From: Dactylonectria macrodidyma
Taxonomy: Eukaryota > Ascomycota > Sordariomycetes > Hypocreales > Nectriaceae
NCBI GenBank assembly: GCA_020744425.1
Contig: JAGMUV010000002.1
Span: forward strand, 1,284,501-1,348,500
Direction: 5' to 3'
DNA length: 64,000 nt
Shown here: positions 10,824-23,621 of the stretch, in pieces
Layout of the letters: each line of letters begins with the position of its first letter
How positions within the stretch are numbered: the first letter of the stretch is position 1
Translations under genes and position numbers: made by a program
Notes under the pieces: model-generated
Told to the model about the DNA's origin: nothing
Database searches by the model: none
Seen by the model: only the letters and a program-made list of their open reading frames with translations

Positions 10824-13800
10824 TCAGCCAACTCTTTTTCGCTCTCCTTTCCATTATCTGTCTAGATCTCTCACCCACCACTCGTTTTGCCATTTTTACG
10901 AAAGTATATCCACGGCCCAGAACGGCCCCGTCACTCGCTATGTTATGAAATTTGGGACAAAGACGCATGGTTGATACCAGAGTGTCATCATTGGGCGACT
11001 ATTCTCTCCATTATCGATGATACCTCTATTCTTGTTTTGTACATGTTCTCTTTTCTTCTTCTCTTGTTTACCGGATATTGCACATGATCCGCTGCTTTGT
11101 TTTGAGCTATCTGCGGATCCAAAAAAAGAAAAGAAAAGTCACTGGCTCCAGCCCAGAAGGATTTCTCACGAAATCGATCTTCAATGGTTGAGCTTTGATA
11201 TGAAGTTATTGTGTTGGAGGATGCGAATATTTTGGGACTAAGGACACTGGGGAGGTGTTGGCGTGGAGAAATTAGGATGGCTTAAGGCCTCGCCCTTTTC
11301 ACTACAAGGTTTTTATTTCCTTTATTTTTTTTACTAAATCTGCTCACCTCGTTGAGAGATACCCAGGAGTTTCTTTTTTTGCTTTTTAGATAGACAGCCT
11401 CTGCCGTTGAGCCGCCCCCGTTGGAATATGGGCTTGATGATGATTGAACGAGCAAGATGGATGACGCTGCTGGACAGTCGGATGCAGGCAGGGCAACCCA
11501 ATTAGATAGAATGGTCACGATATCAAAATAGTACAGTCAGTTTTCTTTGTCTCGCTCAATTCGTCTTGCTTCTCTTGACAATTTGATCCTCAATCTGCCT
11601 ACCTACAGTCTACATGTTAACACGTCAGAGTCAATTCTTGTGGATACGTCGGCAGAGGCGTAAGTAGGTGAGCAAAGCAACGGCATGAAACGTGCTCTGA
11701 GGCAATTGCCGTTGGAGATTTTAGCCAATGTTTGTTTCGCAGCTAGTCCGGATTCCCCCGGCGATGGCACGTCGATCGAAACACTCGGTGCTTGTCTTCC
11801 GGGCCTTTAGAAGATCCTGTGGGACAAAGTGGTGCCATGGGGCTAGACGAATGCTAAGGGGAGGGTACTATAGAGGGAGCCTGATATTGTGCCGGGGGCT
11901 CCTTTGGCTGGTATCGTCGGCTGAGAGGGCCTCGAAGCGAGGCTTCAAACTTATACGGCTATTGGCGAGGGCCGGGGTCGAGAATGTGGGCTTCTACAAA
12001 CTAAACCAACAAGTGTGAGTTTCATGGAAAAACTTTTGCGAGCTGAGCATGCTATTCATTGTGGTTGCTTCTTTGGACATGCTCACGGACACAGAGGCTG
12101 AAGGGCATGGACGGGCCTTTGTCAGTGGACCCCAGCCACCGCTGGTACCGGTCGAACGACTGTCAATGTGCCTGATCGGCTCCGGAGCCAAAAGCAGGGA
12201 CGGGATACCTTGGGTTACGTTTGAATAGAAGGGTAATATAAGAGCAGGTTCACGGGGCACCACTGGCTTGTGTAGAGCGTCGTGGTGGATGATATGGGTA
12301 TAACAAGCTTGTATTATGCCTCGAGCGAGTCGAATGAAGACGGATGTTCGTACAGGTTACGTTCCCCGGTGACGAAGATGCGGGACTAATACGCGTCAAA
12401 GGGTAGCAGGCCAGACGAAGAGACACGCGGAGGCCTACGTTGGTTGGTTTGCGCAACTTGGAGGAGGGACGCAGGTACCCGCGGGCCGGAACCACGTCAA
12501 TTTGCTCTGCTCGTATGATAGGACAACAGCTACAGTTGCCTCGAAGCTTGTTGGAAGTCCGGGGGTCAGCAATATACGCACATAGTACTGCGTAGAGTGT
12601 GTGTGTGGGTAGGCGGGTGGTGCGTAAGAAGCCGTCTCCAAGATATGCCTTGCACATGGTTGAGGGTGTGAAGAGTGTCGGTAGCAGGGATGGGGCCGCG
12701 GCATCAGATGATGGCTCGGTGAATATATTTCACGAGGCTGGCGAACTTAACCGGAAGAGAGTAGGACATCCCGACTGGATGGTCCCCGGACCAGAAGATG
12801 TCAAAGAGCAGAGTCGACAGTGGGAGCGAAGGGTGTACGAAGTATGGCACGTCTCCATTTCTGGCCTGGGGTGGTTGACAACGCACAACCAACAAGGGAC
12901 AAACTGCAGGGTGTTCCTAGTCAGGGCTATAAGGGACCCGAAAAGCATCCGTCAGAGCCCTGACGAGCCGGGCCACAACAAAAGGCAAACTCAAACGAGA
13001 AACTTGTTCCAGGGGAGGGGGCAAGTTCGGAAGTCAGATCTGGATCGTGAGTGCTTTGTCATGGGGTAGTTAGACTAAAGGTGGGTGTGATGGACAAGGG
13101 GGTGGCGTGTAAGCTGCGTCGTGAGGGTTGAGTTAATCTCCCAGATTCATGCGGCGCCAGACGCAGCCCGCGGGTGTACATAACAAGAGCTGGAGAGTGT
13201 TGGTGGGGTTTCGTTTACCATCACAAGAACAGATTACGTAGAAGAGAGGGGTTATTAGCAAAGCACCTTGCTTTTTCCATTTCTCCCTCCTGGCACTGAT
13301 TCCAGGATTGGGCATGGGTTGGTTGTGGGATGAGGACGGCTGTTAGTTAGTTGCGGGAGACGCCAGCGGCGATGTGACATACGACCAGTCGGACTGACGC
13401 AATTAAGCTCGTTGATGTGTTTGCTGCTGCATATTCCAAAAGATGATATCCCAGGTCGAAATAAGAAAAGACATGCTTGAGCCCCTCCTCCAATTGTTGT
13501 ATCATGAGCAGTCTGCCCAAGTCGAGCCCGAGTCTAGCCTCGACACCATGCTGTTGCGCGACCTGACCTGACCCAGTGCAGAAGCTGAGCCAACCCGATA
13601 AGTATTACCATGGCGCTTTTTGAGAAATGCCAGTTACTCCAGAGCAAACAAATTCAATTGCATCACGATCAACACCATCCAGCCCGGGATTGCGCTTGCG
13701 CACGTCGAAAGACACTGCTGCCGTCAGCCCTTTTTTTCCTGCTCTGGCTCATGATGCAAGCACTTAAACCCCCGGTCCCGAGCTAAATCCAGGTACCATC

Positions 13801-16800
13801 TGGTGGTGCTATTTAGGGACTCAAAAATCGCACCAGGCTTGCTCAGGGGGAGTTGAGACATCCAATCAATGCCTTTACCGGAAGACGGGTTGCCATTATC
13901 GCTCGTTTGCAGCTCGTGCATTGCATTGCATTTCCCATGCGAGTTCAATTTATGTCCATATCAATTTATATTGCCCTCGGATCATCAGTCGACCTGCTCA
14001 GACTTGCACCCGTCGAGCTGGTGGCCGCCGTCGTGGATCAATTGGGAACTCTACGCTGCGTCTTCTTCTTCCCCTTCTCCCGGATCCCCGGAACAGCGAT
14101 GTTTTAAGTCGTTGGCTGAGCGGGCAAGCACCCATGGCGTCGGCAATACTACAGAGTTCGTCCGTCTGTCGGAAATGAGGTCTGGGGACGTGGATGATCC
14201 CACTACTTACACCGCTGTGTCTCGTCGGCTACAGACTTGCTGTTAATCATCTCTTTGTCAGACCACCGGTAGTTGACTCTAGTTATCAGCTGACTAGTGT
14301 CTGCAAACTACGTAGCAGAATTGCGTCTAGACGGACGGAGCAGCGGCACGAATCACTTGCCCAACGGCCGTGCCATACCTAACACAACAGCCAACCCACA
14401 ACAACACGGCCAAGTCCACCTTCAAAGTTTGCTCGCTCGACCAACTCTATAGGTGGTCAGTGTGGAAGCCAAACTGGTTCATCGGTTGCCCAGTTCCGGC
14501 ATCTCCGTTCTCATCATGCGCATGCTGGTCTGCAGTCCGTGGTCAGCTCCAGCAGACCGGCCGGCTGCACCGACGCCATATAGGTACTGGTGAGGCACAG
14601 GTCATTCTCATCTGTACGGAGTACCAGCTTTGGCCATGAACGGCCTGGGCGGCGCATTGCCAGAAGCAGGTCTTTGCCGCTGCGGCTGGGAATCGTTTTC
14701 ACTAGAGATCGAGAAATAATCAGTAATCAGCCGTATTCAGCGATTTATCTACGGCGCACACACCTGGTCCCGTCAAAGGTTCGCGAGACGTGGCGCTTCT
14801 AATTAGGGCGAACTGGGAGAGCTCATCTTAGTGGATGTCAGCCACCGATCTGCTTAATGTATCAGGAGCAGACACTCCTGAGGATGATGCCATTGATGAG
14901 ATGAATCCAGATGTCAATTAACACTACCAAAAAGGCCGCAAGTTTAAAATTCATCATGTTCCGCTGTTTTGGGTTGCGGCTCATTACAATGCCGTCCGGA
15001 TAAGTTTATGTAATAGAGTGCATCTCTGGAGAAAGGATGCGAATCACCATCTCAACTGATAAAACTGAGTGATTTTGTTCATCATTTGCCATGTCTCTGA
15101 GCCTTGAGCGGGCCTTGTCTTTGCCACCTCCAGCGGTCAGCGGCGGAGAAGGTTCAGCTGCACAGGGGGGTTAGATCTTATCGGATACAGTGGTACGACT
15201 CTCACTCAAGACTCTCTGGATGGTGAAGCCGTGGATTGTAAGCCAAAATTGTCAGGTGTGATTTCTTAGTTTCTGGTGGGAGAGGGGAGAGTTGCGATTT
15301 GCTTTATCAGGCGCCAGAGAGACATGTCATTGTGTGAGTGCATAGCACTAATTCATCATTCGCTTAGTGAAATGTCCCTGCCTCGTTCAACTGGCTGAGG
15401 CTGGTTGGCTCACCGTCCATGCTGGAAGATGCAGGGGAAGCCGAGAACAGCCCGAAGCGCGAATGAATGGTCAGAGAGCTGAATGATCAGACAGTAATTG
15501 GATGGGTACTGTGGCACAACCAACTCAGGAGTATTCGGAACAGGAGTACTCCGTACTCCGTATTTCCGCAACGAGACGAGTGGCCCCTGGTAGCCTTATC
15601 CGTTGAACATGATCGTCATCGTCCGTCATAGTCAGGTTGTTGCTCGTTGCAACATCTGATTACGGGAAACCCAAGGCAAACCGTCGCACGGCCACCGGCT
15701 GCCTCTGCCTGACTAACATTTAACTAAGGCGGACCTGGTCGTTCGCTTGTGCCCTGTTGAAGCCGCTTTGGGCTCACATTCCCATTGACCTCCTCTCCCT
15801 TGAATAACCGAACCCTGTAGTTGTCAGAGAGTCCGTGTACTTCGTTACCTAGGTTGGTGATGCCATGTAGCAGCTCGGGAATTTACAAATCGGGCATAGC
15901 TCATCGCTGCTATTGAGTGCAGATTTATCCACTTTTTATGCTCGTCAGCTGGGTTCAAAACGGTGATCCGTTTAATTGCGGAAAACGGAGGACTCTCTTC
16001 CCATGTTGTTTACACGAATCCTTTTCAGGTTATGAGCATAGGAAACTTAATGGATAGACATAATACTGATATGCTGGTCACCAGTTGACTCTAAATGAAA
16101 GCGTTTGGAATTCGGATGCCCACGATAGAATCCGAGTCGTGGCTGGGAAGTCCGTTCTTGAACAAACATCTTCGTGCCAGAAAGTATGTCCATGTCTGGC
16201 TTCTCTCCATTTTAAGACGTGGGTTTTACCTTCTGACTCATGTGATTCATGAGAGTAGAACAAATTATTCCACGGATATCGCCTACAGTCTCAGTTAAGA
16301 CGATTTCACTCCCGTAATTGATGCCTTGGCCGTGGGTAGGAGGAATAAAAAAGTAATGGTCTGGCCAGTTTCACTCTGTCATATTGCAGCCATGTCAACA
16401 AAAATCTCTACTCTATATACACACGAGGACCTACGACATGATTAGTTCATGATTGAGTAGCATGAGCAACAAAGAACAACATCTTATCCGCTTATCCTCG
16501 TGCGGTCTAACGCCAGCCAGGAAGTTGTCAGATGGCATGGTAAGAAAGTTGGCAGATGACGATGTAGACAGTTCAGTGATGAATAGACGCCGGCCAACAG
16601 GCACGATGAGAGTGTCTCCACATCGTCCATACCTATAATATTAAGTGTATTGGAAGCTTGGAATTGGGGATTCGTTATTTTCCTTCCATGCCATCGACCA
16701 TGGAGACTGAGTCTGGAACGAGTGTAATCATTAGCGACCATCGCAAAACAACACTAGAATCAACTCACAGCTAACATTCGGCGACTTTCTCTGCTAAGTT

Positions 16801-19247
16801 ATGAATCATTTCATCATGTCGAGGAACTCAACCCTACAATACCTATTACGGGTTCCATACTCTAGTTTATTAGTTGAGTACTACTCTTGTTCACTGGTAG
16901 GATACGGAGTATAGCCGCCAGCATATCTCTAAGATGCTACAGTATTCTTCCAAAGCCAGATACAGCCCCCTATGGTCAATTCAGTCGCTGGCCTCCACGT
17001 GGAGTAACACCTCATTCACGGGTACAGTTTGTGGACCAGGGAATTAGGTTTGCAAAGCTTGAGTCACGAACGCGGTGGCTGGGTGAAGACAACGTTCTTC
17101 GATGATACACCTAACGAATTCCCGCAGCGGTGATGACGCACATATCCATTTAATACTTCAATTAGGGACTAAACTCAGTCATCAACAAGACGTCGACGGC
17201 GAGTCAAAAGAATATCACCGCATGATGTCAATGACGATCACAGTTTAAAACGGTTTCCTAAATCGGCTGATATTTGTGCAATTAGTAGAGTGGTTCGTGC
17301 TTTATTATCGCCCAAAAAGCGGCATGGCGCGCCACCCGCCTTGTCGAGCGGTTGGGGAGGTGAGCTTCCGGGTGGGGGGTTGAGACGAAGGTTTCCAGCG
17401 GTTGGTTGGCTACGGGACGACCGCTAGAGGCGCTGTGACGGTGGCGCTCTCCATTGGAAACGGCTACCTGAAGCCCTGGACACCCCAACGCAGTGCTCGC
17501 TAACGAATTGCCCACCAACTGAAGCCGTCAGCTCGATGCAAATGGAGGTTCGTTTGCCTATCAGGGGGGCCGCTGGGCTGGGCTGGCTGCAGTTGATTGT
17601 ACTGTGCCACTGTTGAGTGTGTCTCTGCTTGTCCCAGCTTCTTGTTTTCAGCAGCCCCGGCCGAAAGATGCGGGCCATGAACGGAAGAAGGATGTTACCC
17701 CGTTCAGCCAGGAGGATCAAAGGCCGGGATCTGCAGTGGGTGTGCCGGCACTGAGACTCACCCTCGTGCCATTGTTATGAGTGATAGAATGGCCTGCCAA
17801 CAGACAAACAGGAGACATACACACACAGACACAGACACATGGAAATGGACAAACGGACAGACCACCAAGATAACATACAGCCAGCGGACAGCAAAAGTGT
17901 GAACCAGCCAAATACTGCGCTGCGCCCAAGCTGCTATTGACTTCCGTTCAAGCACTCCTAGCTCGTCACTGGTGCTCCGCACATGCATATCTAGGGTAGG
18001 CTGGCCGATAATCCACTGCTTTCAGCTGTCCAATCCTTCCCAATCCTTGCGTGCTTGCCCATAAAATTTACCGAGTCAATGGACCAGCCCCTTCTTCTGC
18101 CTAAAACTAACGACGCCTAGCCCCACGAGACACACACCAGCTCTCTCGTAGCAACCAACGCCCCAGAGCCGAAGAGAGAGGAGCAGCTAACGACAGGCCA
18201 ACAGGAGACGGCGTGACTTGCCTAGGAGGCACCTACCTGCTTACTACCTGGGCTTTTTAGGTTCACGGACAATCCCCAGCTTCTGGCACCTCGAGATTCA
18301 CAATCCTGGACTCGTATTGTTCTTTGTCGACAGGTCTCTCTCGCTCTACCTCTCTCTACCTCTTTCCCCCCTTGTTCCGTCTCCTTGTCCATTGGCTGCC
18401 TCGTCAGACTCCCAAAGACAAGCCTACCTTCTGGGCCGCCTCTCCCTTTCGCCAGTCTCCGCGTCCGAGACTCCACGTCCGAGACTCCGTGTCAACGACT
18501 CCACGTCCTGCAATCTACGACCGTCTACTATTTTTTTTTTTTTGATCAGGCAACGGTGCCTTTTGTGTTTGTCTCCCTCTCCCTCTCCCGTCTCCCTTGT
18601 TTCCGCTCCCTCGGTGTCCGTCCCGTATCCGTCTCTCCCTTCCCTGCCCCTCCTCCTTCTGGCTCTGGTGCCTTTGTCCGTCCTCCAACTTCACTCCCTT
18701 TCCTCCCTTGACACCTGGAACCCGTTTCTCCGTCCCGACGCCAACAGAAAGCTGACCACTGTCCTCTGGCATGCAGTTCTAGACTTTAATGTGTTGATTC
18801 CCGTCCTGCCATGATCATTTACGACCGTCGATAATGACCCACGACGACCGAAACCTTTAGACCTCCATCTGTCCCGTCCTGACCACCCGTTGCGCTTGAT
18901 CCTTCCGTCCCGTCCTCGGCTGCATCTCTATACCTGCTACTGTCCGCCCTCGCTCCTTTCGATTCATTACATGTGCTTTTATTATTGCCGAGGAGATTTT
19001 CGACTTGTCAGGACATTCCGTGAATTGGTTCCCATCACATTGTGAACCGAATTTTTGCACTGCCAGTGCTGGGTCCGATCTGGCCTGTATGATACGCAAA
19101 TCAAAGTTGCTATGAGCGGGGATCAACAGGCTACTAGGCAAGATTACTTTCCAACATTACTTTCTATGCCTACCACTACCTTAATACTCTCGCCTCTGAA
19201 CCTGAACCGCCCCTTTGCAAAGGCTGACCGTGTCCCCTGTCCTACAG
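10824..19247. other. Gene desert of about 8.4 kb
   Basis: No gene I can support. The first 0.6 kb after 10823 is the T-rich 3' region of the regulator. From about 14,700 to 17,280 the DNA is AT-rich with many TA steps, and all open frames are short. At about 17,280 the composition switches back to GC-rich. From 18,200 to 19,240 it is strongly CT-rich with a T run near 18,530, like a promoter and leader of the PHD gene. Short frames such as 12599-13069 and 18218-18814 show no recognisable family. A six-copy CA/GACA-like run lies near 17,815-17,840. Confidence 0.5.
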
Positions 19248-21602
19248 CTTCGCCGATCTCAACCCTCGTCCCCCAACGCCTAAACAAACCCCGACCTCCG
19301 CTGTCTTCCCCAGTCCTGTTTTCGAGACTCCAAAGGTCAACCAAGTCTCCTTCGCCGACGCCGGGGGCTGGACACCGCACTTCGCCGAGGATTACTCTGT
19401 CTTCAACTCGACCCCGGGAAACCTACGTGGCTCCCAGGGTCCCTTTGTCGATTTTGGCCCGGCCACGCCTGCCACTCGTCACAAGAGGCTGCTTTCCGCC
19501 GAGGGTCTCGCAGCTGAGATCGCAACCCATGTGAATCACTTCTCGCCCAATCCCAGCCTCCCCTTGCCTCCGGTCGATCTTTCTCGCCGCCTAGCGTCGT
19601 CTCCGAATTCAGTAACCGTCCCCAAAGAATACCTTGCCGACTCCGACTCCTTGCCAAGCCCGGACCCGTCCAAGCAGCCGCAGTCGTCGTCAAAGAAGCC
19701 ACGGAGGGGTGCTGCCACTGACCCGGAGCCCACGCAAACTGCGACACCTCCGCCTACTGGCCATAGGGGAGAGCGCAAGCTTGCTCCAAAGTTCAATATG
19801 CAAAATGACCAGAGCTTCGGCCAGCCTGACTTTACTGGCTCACAGCAACATGACATTGCTGCCCTGATGGCCGCCTCTGGCGACATGTTTGGATATCCCA
19901 TGTCAGCGCCTGTCGGCGCCCCTGCCACCTTCTGGGACCCTTCAACCATGGGAATGGATCTGGACTTCAGTGCACCTCCGTCAAATGTCTTCCAGACGAC
20001 CCCTGTCCACTCACATCGTCACACGGGATCCTTTGACTGGAACAGCGAGATCCAGTTGTTCCAAGACCCGAGCGCGCCGATGCAGCCGACGAACCAGGGG
20101 AACATGCAACCACTCCCACAAGAAAGAATCCTTGCACCTAAACCCTCCATTTCACTCCCAGGTACAACAGCTGCAAGCGTAGCCATGTCTGCTGCATTCG
20201 CCGCATCCATGGACGATCCGTTTGGTATAATGGCACCTGGAGACGTTGTGGAGCCCGGAATGCTCTTTAGCAGACCTCAATCCTCTGCCATGGAATCGAG
20301 TTTCATCCCTGTGACAACGTCTGGATCGGCTGAGGCAGCGATCGCACGATCAGGGTCTAGGACGCCAATTCCAGATGAACTCCGACGTTCGTCCAGTGCC
20401 AAGGACATGAGGAACGCCCTGGTGCCGGATCGTTCCTTTACCAGCTCCCCAGTCAAAACCAGCCGGCCAGGCCTTAATCGAAGCGTGAGCGAAAATCGAG
20501 GAAGAAGGATTCAGAACCGGCCGGTACTGCCTAAGTTAGCCCCGGCTGCCCGACCGGTCTCTCAGGGTAGCAGCACCTCCAGTGTCGAGAATGCGAGACC
20601 TATGGCCCGCCCCTCGGTCTCAGGGAGAGCGTCCCCCCTCAAGAGCCAGCACCGACTCTCAGGTCTCGCCTCGATACCTGAGGCGACGCCGCAGCCTCGA
20701 ACCCGCACATCTGTCAGGTTCACAATCGATTCCCGTGGACGAGCTCGCGCTGAGACGACAATTCTGCATGGCCAGCGCGATTTGGACGGCACCATTAGCC
20801 ACCAGCGAACCTCTCGGGATAGGAGTCAAGGGCTTGACTATTCGTCAGGAGACGACTCGTCAACCGATGACGAGCCCATCATCATACCAAGTCGCACCAA
20901 CTCTTTCAATGCGTCATTTGCCCTGCCTGACCCCTTAAGACCTGTTGGTTCCATTTTCCACTCTTCCAGGCGAAGCGTCAGTGATAGAAGCACAAGCAGT
21001 TTCACCCAGGATGGTACCGGGTCCCAACACGAGGCGGAAAGTGAGGCGGAGACGGTCATGAATGAGCACTATGACAAGGTGGGCGATGCGACGAGTGAGC
21101 TGCGAAAGGTCATTGAAGACCGCCAGAAGCGATCGAATCAGATGGGTAACTCGAGGTCCCAGCGGTTCCTGCAGACTAATAACCTTGGCATCTTTCGCGG
21201 TGACACTATCTCGCCGTCAACCCTCACAGAGTCGAGCCTGACGGATAGACAAAACATGCGATGTGTCTGTAATCGAAAGGCATCTGATGAGGGAGACGGC
21301 TTCATTGTTCAATGGTATGTTCAGGAACGCCCCGCTTGCGCGTTCCCTCGACGACAAGCGAAAGAAGTCAAACCCAGTTTGAGCTAACACACATCCCCAG
21401 TGAGTCCTGTGAGATGTGGCTCCACGGCAAATGCATCAACATTACCCAACGGACTCTTCCACGCGTTTACATCTGCGCATTCTGTGCAAACACGCCCAAC
21501 ATGCGGGGAGGCCGGATGCGAGATACAGGACGAGGGAATGCGAAAGGTGCCGGGGCTGGACCGTCACCGCTTGCGAATAAGGCAGTCAGGTCATTTCGAT
21601 GA
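19248..21602 (+). CDS. PHD-finger protein, N-terminus unresolved
   Basis: The open frame 19248-21314 joins 21401-21602 through a clear intron (GTATGT..GCTAAC..CCCAG), completing a C4HC3 PHD finger: CVCNRKASDEGDGFIVQC, then ESCEMWLHGKCI, then YICAFC. The protein then ends after a short basic tail. PHD fingers of this form usually read methylated or unmodified histone H3, so a chromatin role is likely. The rest (more than 600 residues) is Ser/Pro-rich and mostly disordered. The 5' end is a problem. The frame is open from 19228, but the first in-frame ATG is at 19798, although the stretch before it (FADLNPRPPTPKQTPTS and onward) looks coding. A TGA at 19225-19227 blocks extension, and an ATG at 19111 opens a different frame. 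A spliced leader exon, a frameshift or a real lesion are all possible. Confidence 0.7.
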
Positions 21603-22545
21603 AAGTGGACGAATGAAGAGCAAATGAAAGGATGTGATGCCGGAATGGAATACTTTGAATATATCTTTGGTGCATAACGATGAGGACGAAAAAATAAGAC
21701 AAGAGGGCTCCCGCCGCAAGAACATACTGGGGATGTAGTAAATGCACAATACACCATGAGCGGGTTACGCAGCCCTGCACACCAATGACCAAGAGCGGTG
21801 ACGCATCTGGGCATCAATGCAGCCGACGTGGCTAGAGGTCAGTGTGAGTGATGTGGTTTGTCGTTCCAATCGAATCGACCTGGACGAAGCTCCACCCAAG
21901 GAGGGGTAGAGTCGTAGACTAATTCAATGGTGAGGCATCAGAGGTCAGCCCATGGCAAACGGATTAGAGACGTATCCGAGGAAGTATCAGAAGAGGCGAA
22001 TTGTCACCGACTGCGGGTAGATGGAACTCGAGGAATTAGATGCGTCGACCCCCGCTCTGCAGGCTTTGGTATCGTGCCAACTACGTACAGGTGTGTTACA
22101 AGATGCTGGGGAGGCATCTTGGCAACGTTGCCCACGATCTTGTGATACACTGAGCCAATGCTAGGCCGAGCATTGGAAGGAATCCTCGTCGGAATCTTCG
22201 TCGAGACGAATGCCCACTCTTGAACTGTCTTAATAGACCACTCTGCAGCTCCCCATTGACGCCTAGATTTGCCTCCTTTACCTTGGTATTGGCCAGTAGG
22301 TATTGGCCGGAAATGCCGTAAAGGGCCGAGCCGGCCACTGAGCGAGGAGCCGGGGACCAGAAGCTCCCACGGGCTCCGATCTCGGCAGGTGGGGTAGAAG
22401 CTGGGTGGTTGTGGCGGGGCAGCATTTTATCAGGGAAGCAGCAAACCAGAGCAAACCCAAAACTAAACACAACCAAACAGACCTGTTCAAATCGCCTCGA
22501 GGATCGCAATTGTTGCAAATTTGAGCGACCGAAAACACGGAAACA
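21603..22545. other. Intergenic region before the LEU2-type pseudogene
   Basis: About 940 bases without a supported gene. It contains a short hairpin-capable inverted repeat at about 22154-22175 (CCAATGCT..AGCATTGG). An exact CCGGNNCCGG site expected for a Leu3-type regulator was not seen. Confidence 0.5.
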
Positions 22546-23621
22546 ATGGCTGAACACACGATTGTCGTCCTGGCCGGTGACCACTGCGGTCCTGAGGTGT
22601 GTGCTCCGCGCTTCGGCCGGAGAAGGTCATGCTTGTGCTAACTTTGGAACAGGTTGTGGCCGAGGGTATCAGAGTACGAAGCCAGAAACGACCATTTTGC
22701 AATTAGGTTCGAAGGTTGCTGATGGTAGAATAGGTCTTGAAAACCATTTGAGGAGAACAAGCCTAGCGCTGGCAAGTTCATTCTCCAGGAGCACCTCATG
22801 GGTGGTGTAAGTCCTAGCCCTCGTCTGCCCACCACGCGACCATCTCCCTCGCCGCACGTCGAGGTTCGTTACTGACATCTATTATTCTCTGCCATAGTGC
22901 TCCATCGATGCTCATGGCACTCCCCTCACCGACGAGACCCTCGCCGCTGCTAAGGCTGCGGATGCCGTCCTCCTCGGCTCCATCGGCGGTCCCAAATGGG
23001 GCACCGGTGCCGTCCGCCCCGAGCAGGGCCTTTTGAAGATTCGCAACGTTCGAGAAGGAGTTCCCCGACCTCAAGGTCGAGCACCAGCTCATCGACAGCG
23101 CCGCCATGATTATGGTCAAGAACCCCACCGGCCTTAATGGCGTTGTCGTCACTAGCAACCTCTTCGGTGACATTATCAGTGATGAGGCCAGTGTCATCCC
23201 TGGTTCCATCGGTCTCCTCCCCAGCGCCAGTTTGAGCGGTATCCCTGACGGCAAGAGCAAGTGCAACGGCATCTACGAGCCTATTCACGGTATGTCCATA
23301 CTCACTCGTCCCTCAATCATTGAAAGACCAGTTCAGAAGTGCTAACTCAACGTCAACATAGGCTCTGCCCCAGGCATCTCCGGTCAGCGCATCGTGAACC
23401 CCATCGGCACGATTCTCTCCGTCGCCATGCTCCTGCGTTACTCCCTCAACCTCCACGCCGAGGCCAAGGCCGTTGAGGATGCAGTGCGTGCGGCTCTTGA
23501 TAGCGGCCTGCGCAGCAAGGACCTCGGTGGAAACGCCACCACCAAGGAAGCTGGCGATGCTGTCGTCAGGGAGTTGGCCCGGATCCTGAGCTATCGCTGC
23601 TTTAACCTGAGCAGAGGGTGA
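22546..23621 (+). pseudogene. 3-isopropylmalate dehydrogenase (LEU2-type) pseudogene
   Basis: The pieces match IPMDH of leucine synthesis: MAEHTIVVLAGDHCGPE (22546-22596), VVAEGIR (22653-22673), VLKTI..FILQEHLMGG (22734-22806), [19 protein letters not shown] through PEQGLLKIR (22898 to about 23044), [20 protein letters not shown] through GIYEPIH (about 23049-23289) and SAPGISGQRIVNPIGT onward (23362-23621). The introns are kept, so this is not a retrocopy. Lesions: the 73-nt exon 22734-22806 has one base too many after AAAACCAT, giving a frameshift. About 120 or more residues are missing between KIR and FEKEFPDL, and the junction at about 23045-23049 is also out of frame. The lost part carries the catalytic Tyr and Lys and substrate Arg residues. 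The usual SAPD motif reads SAPG. An intact copy probably lies elsewhere, because the organism would otherwise need leucine. Confidence 0.85.

Noticed and set aside
11686..11814. Frame starting MKRALRQLPLEILANV, similar to an F-box start
   Set aside because: It ends after about 41 codons with no further F-box sequence and no splice that extends it.
12599..13069. 156-codon plus-strand frame
   Set aside because: No domain, no family likeness and no supporting splice or promoter signals; overlapping antisense frames are of similar length.
15940..15985. GGTTCAAA-like string that could suggest a tRNA B box
   Set aside because: No matching A box or cloverleaf arms could be placed around it.
18218..18814. 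198-codon frame in the CT-rich stretch before the PHD gene
   Set aside because: Composition (Leu/Ser/Pro) simply reflects pyrimidine-rich DNA; overlapping frames look alike.
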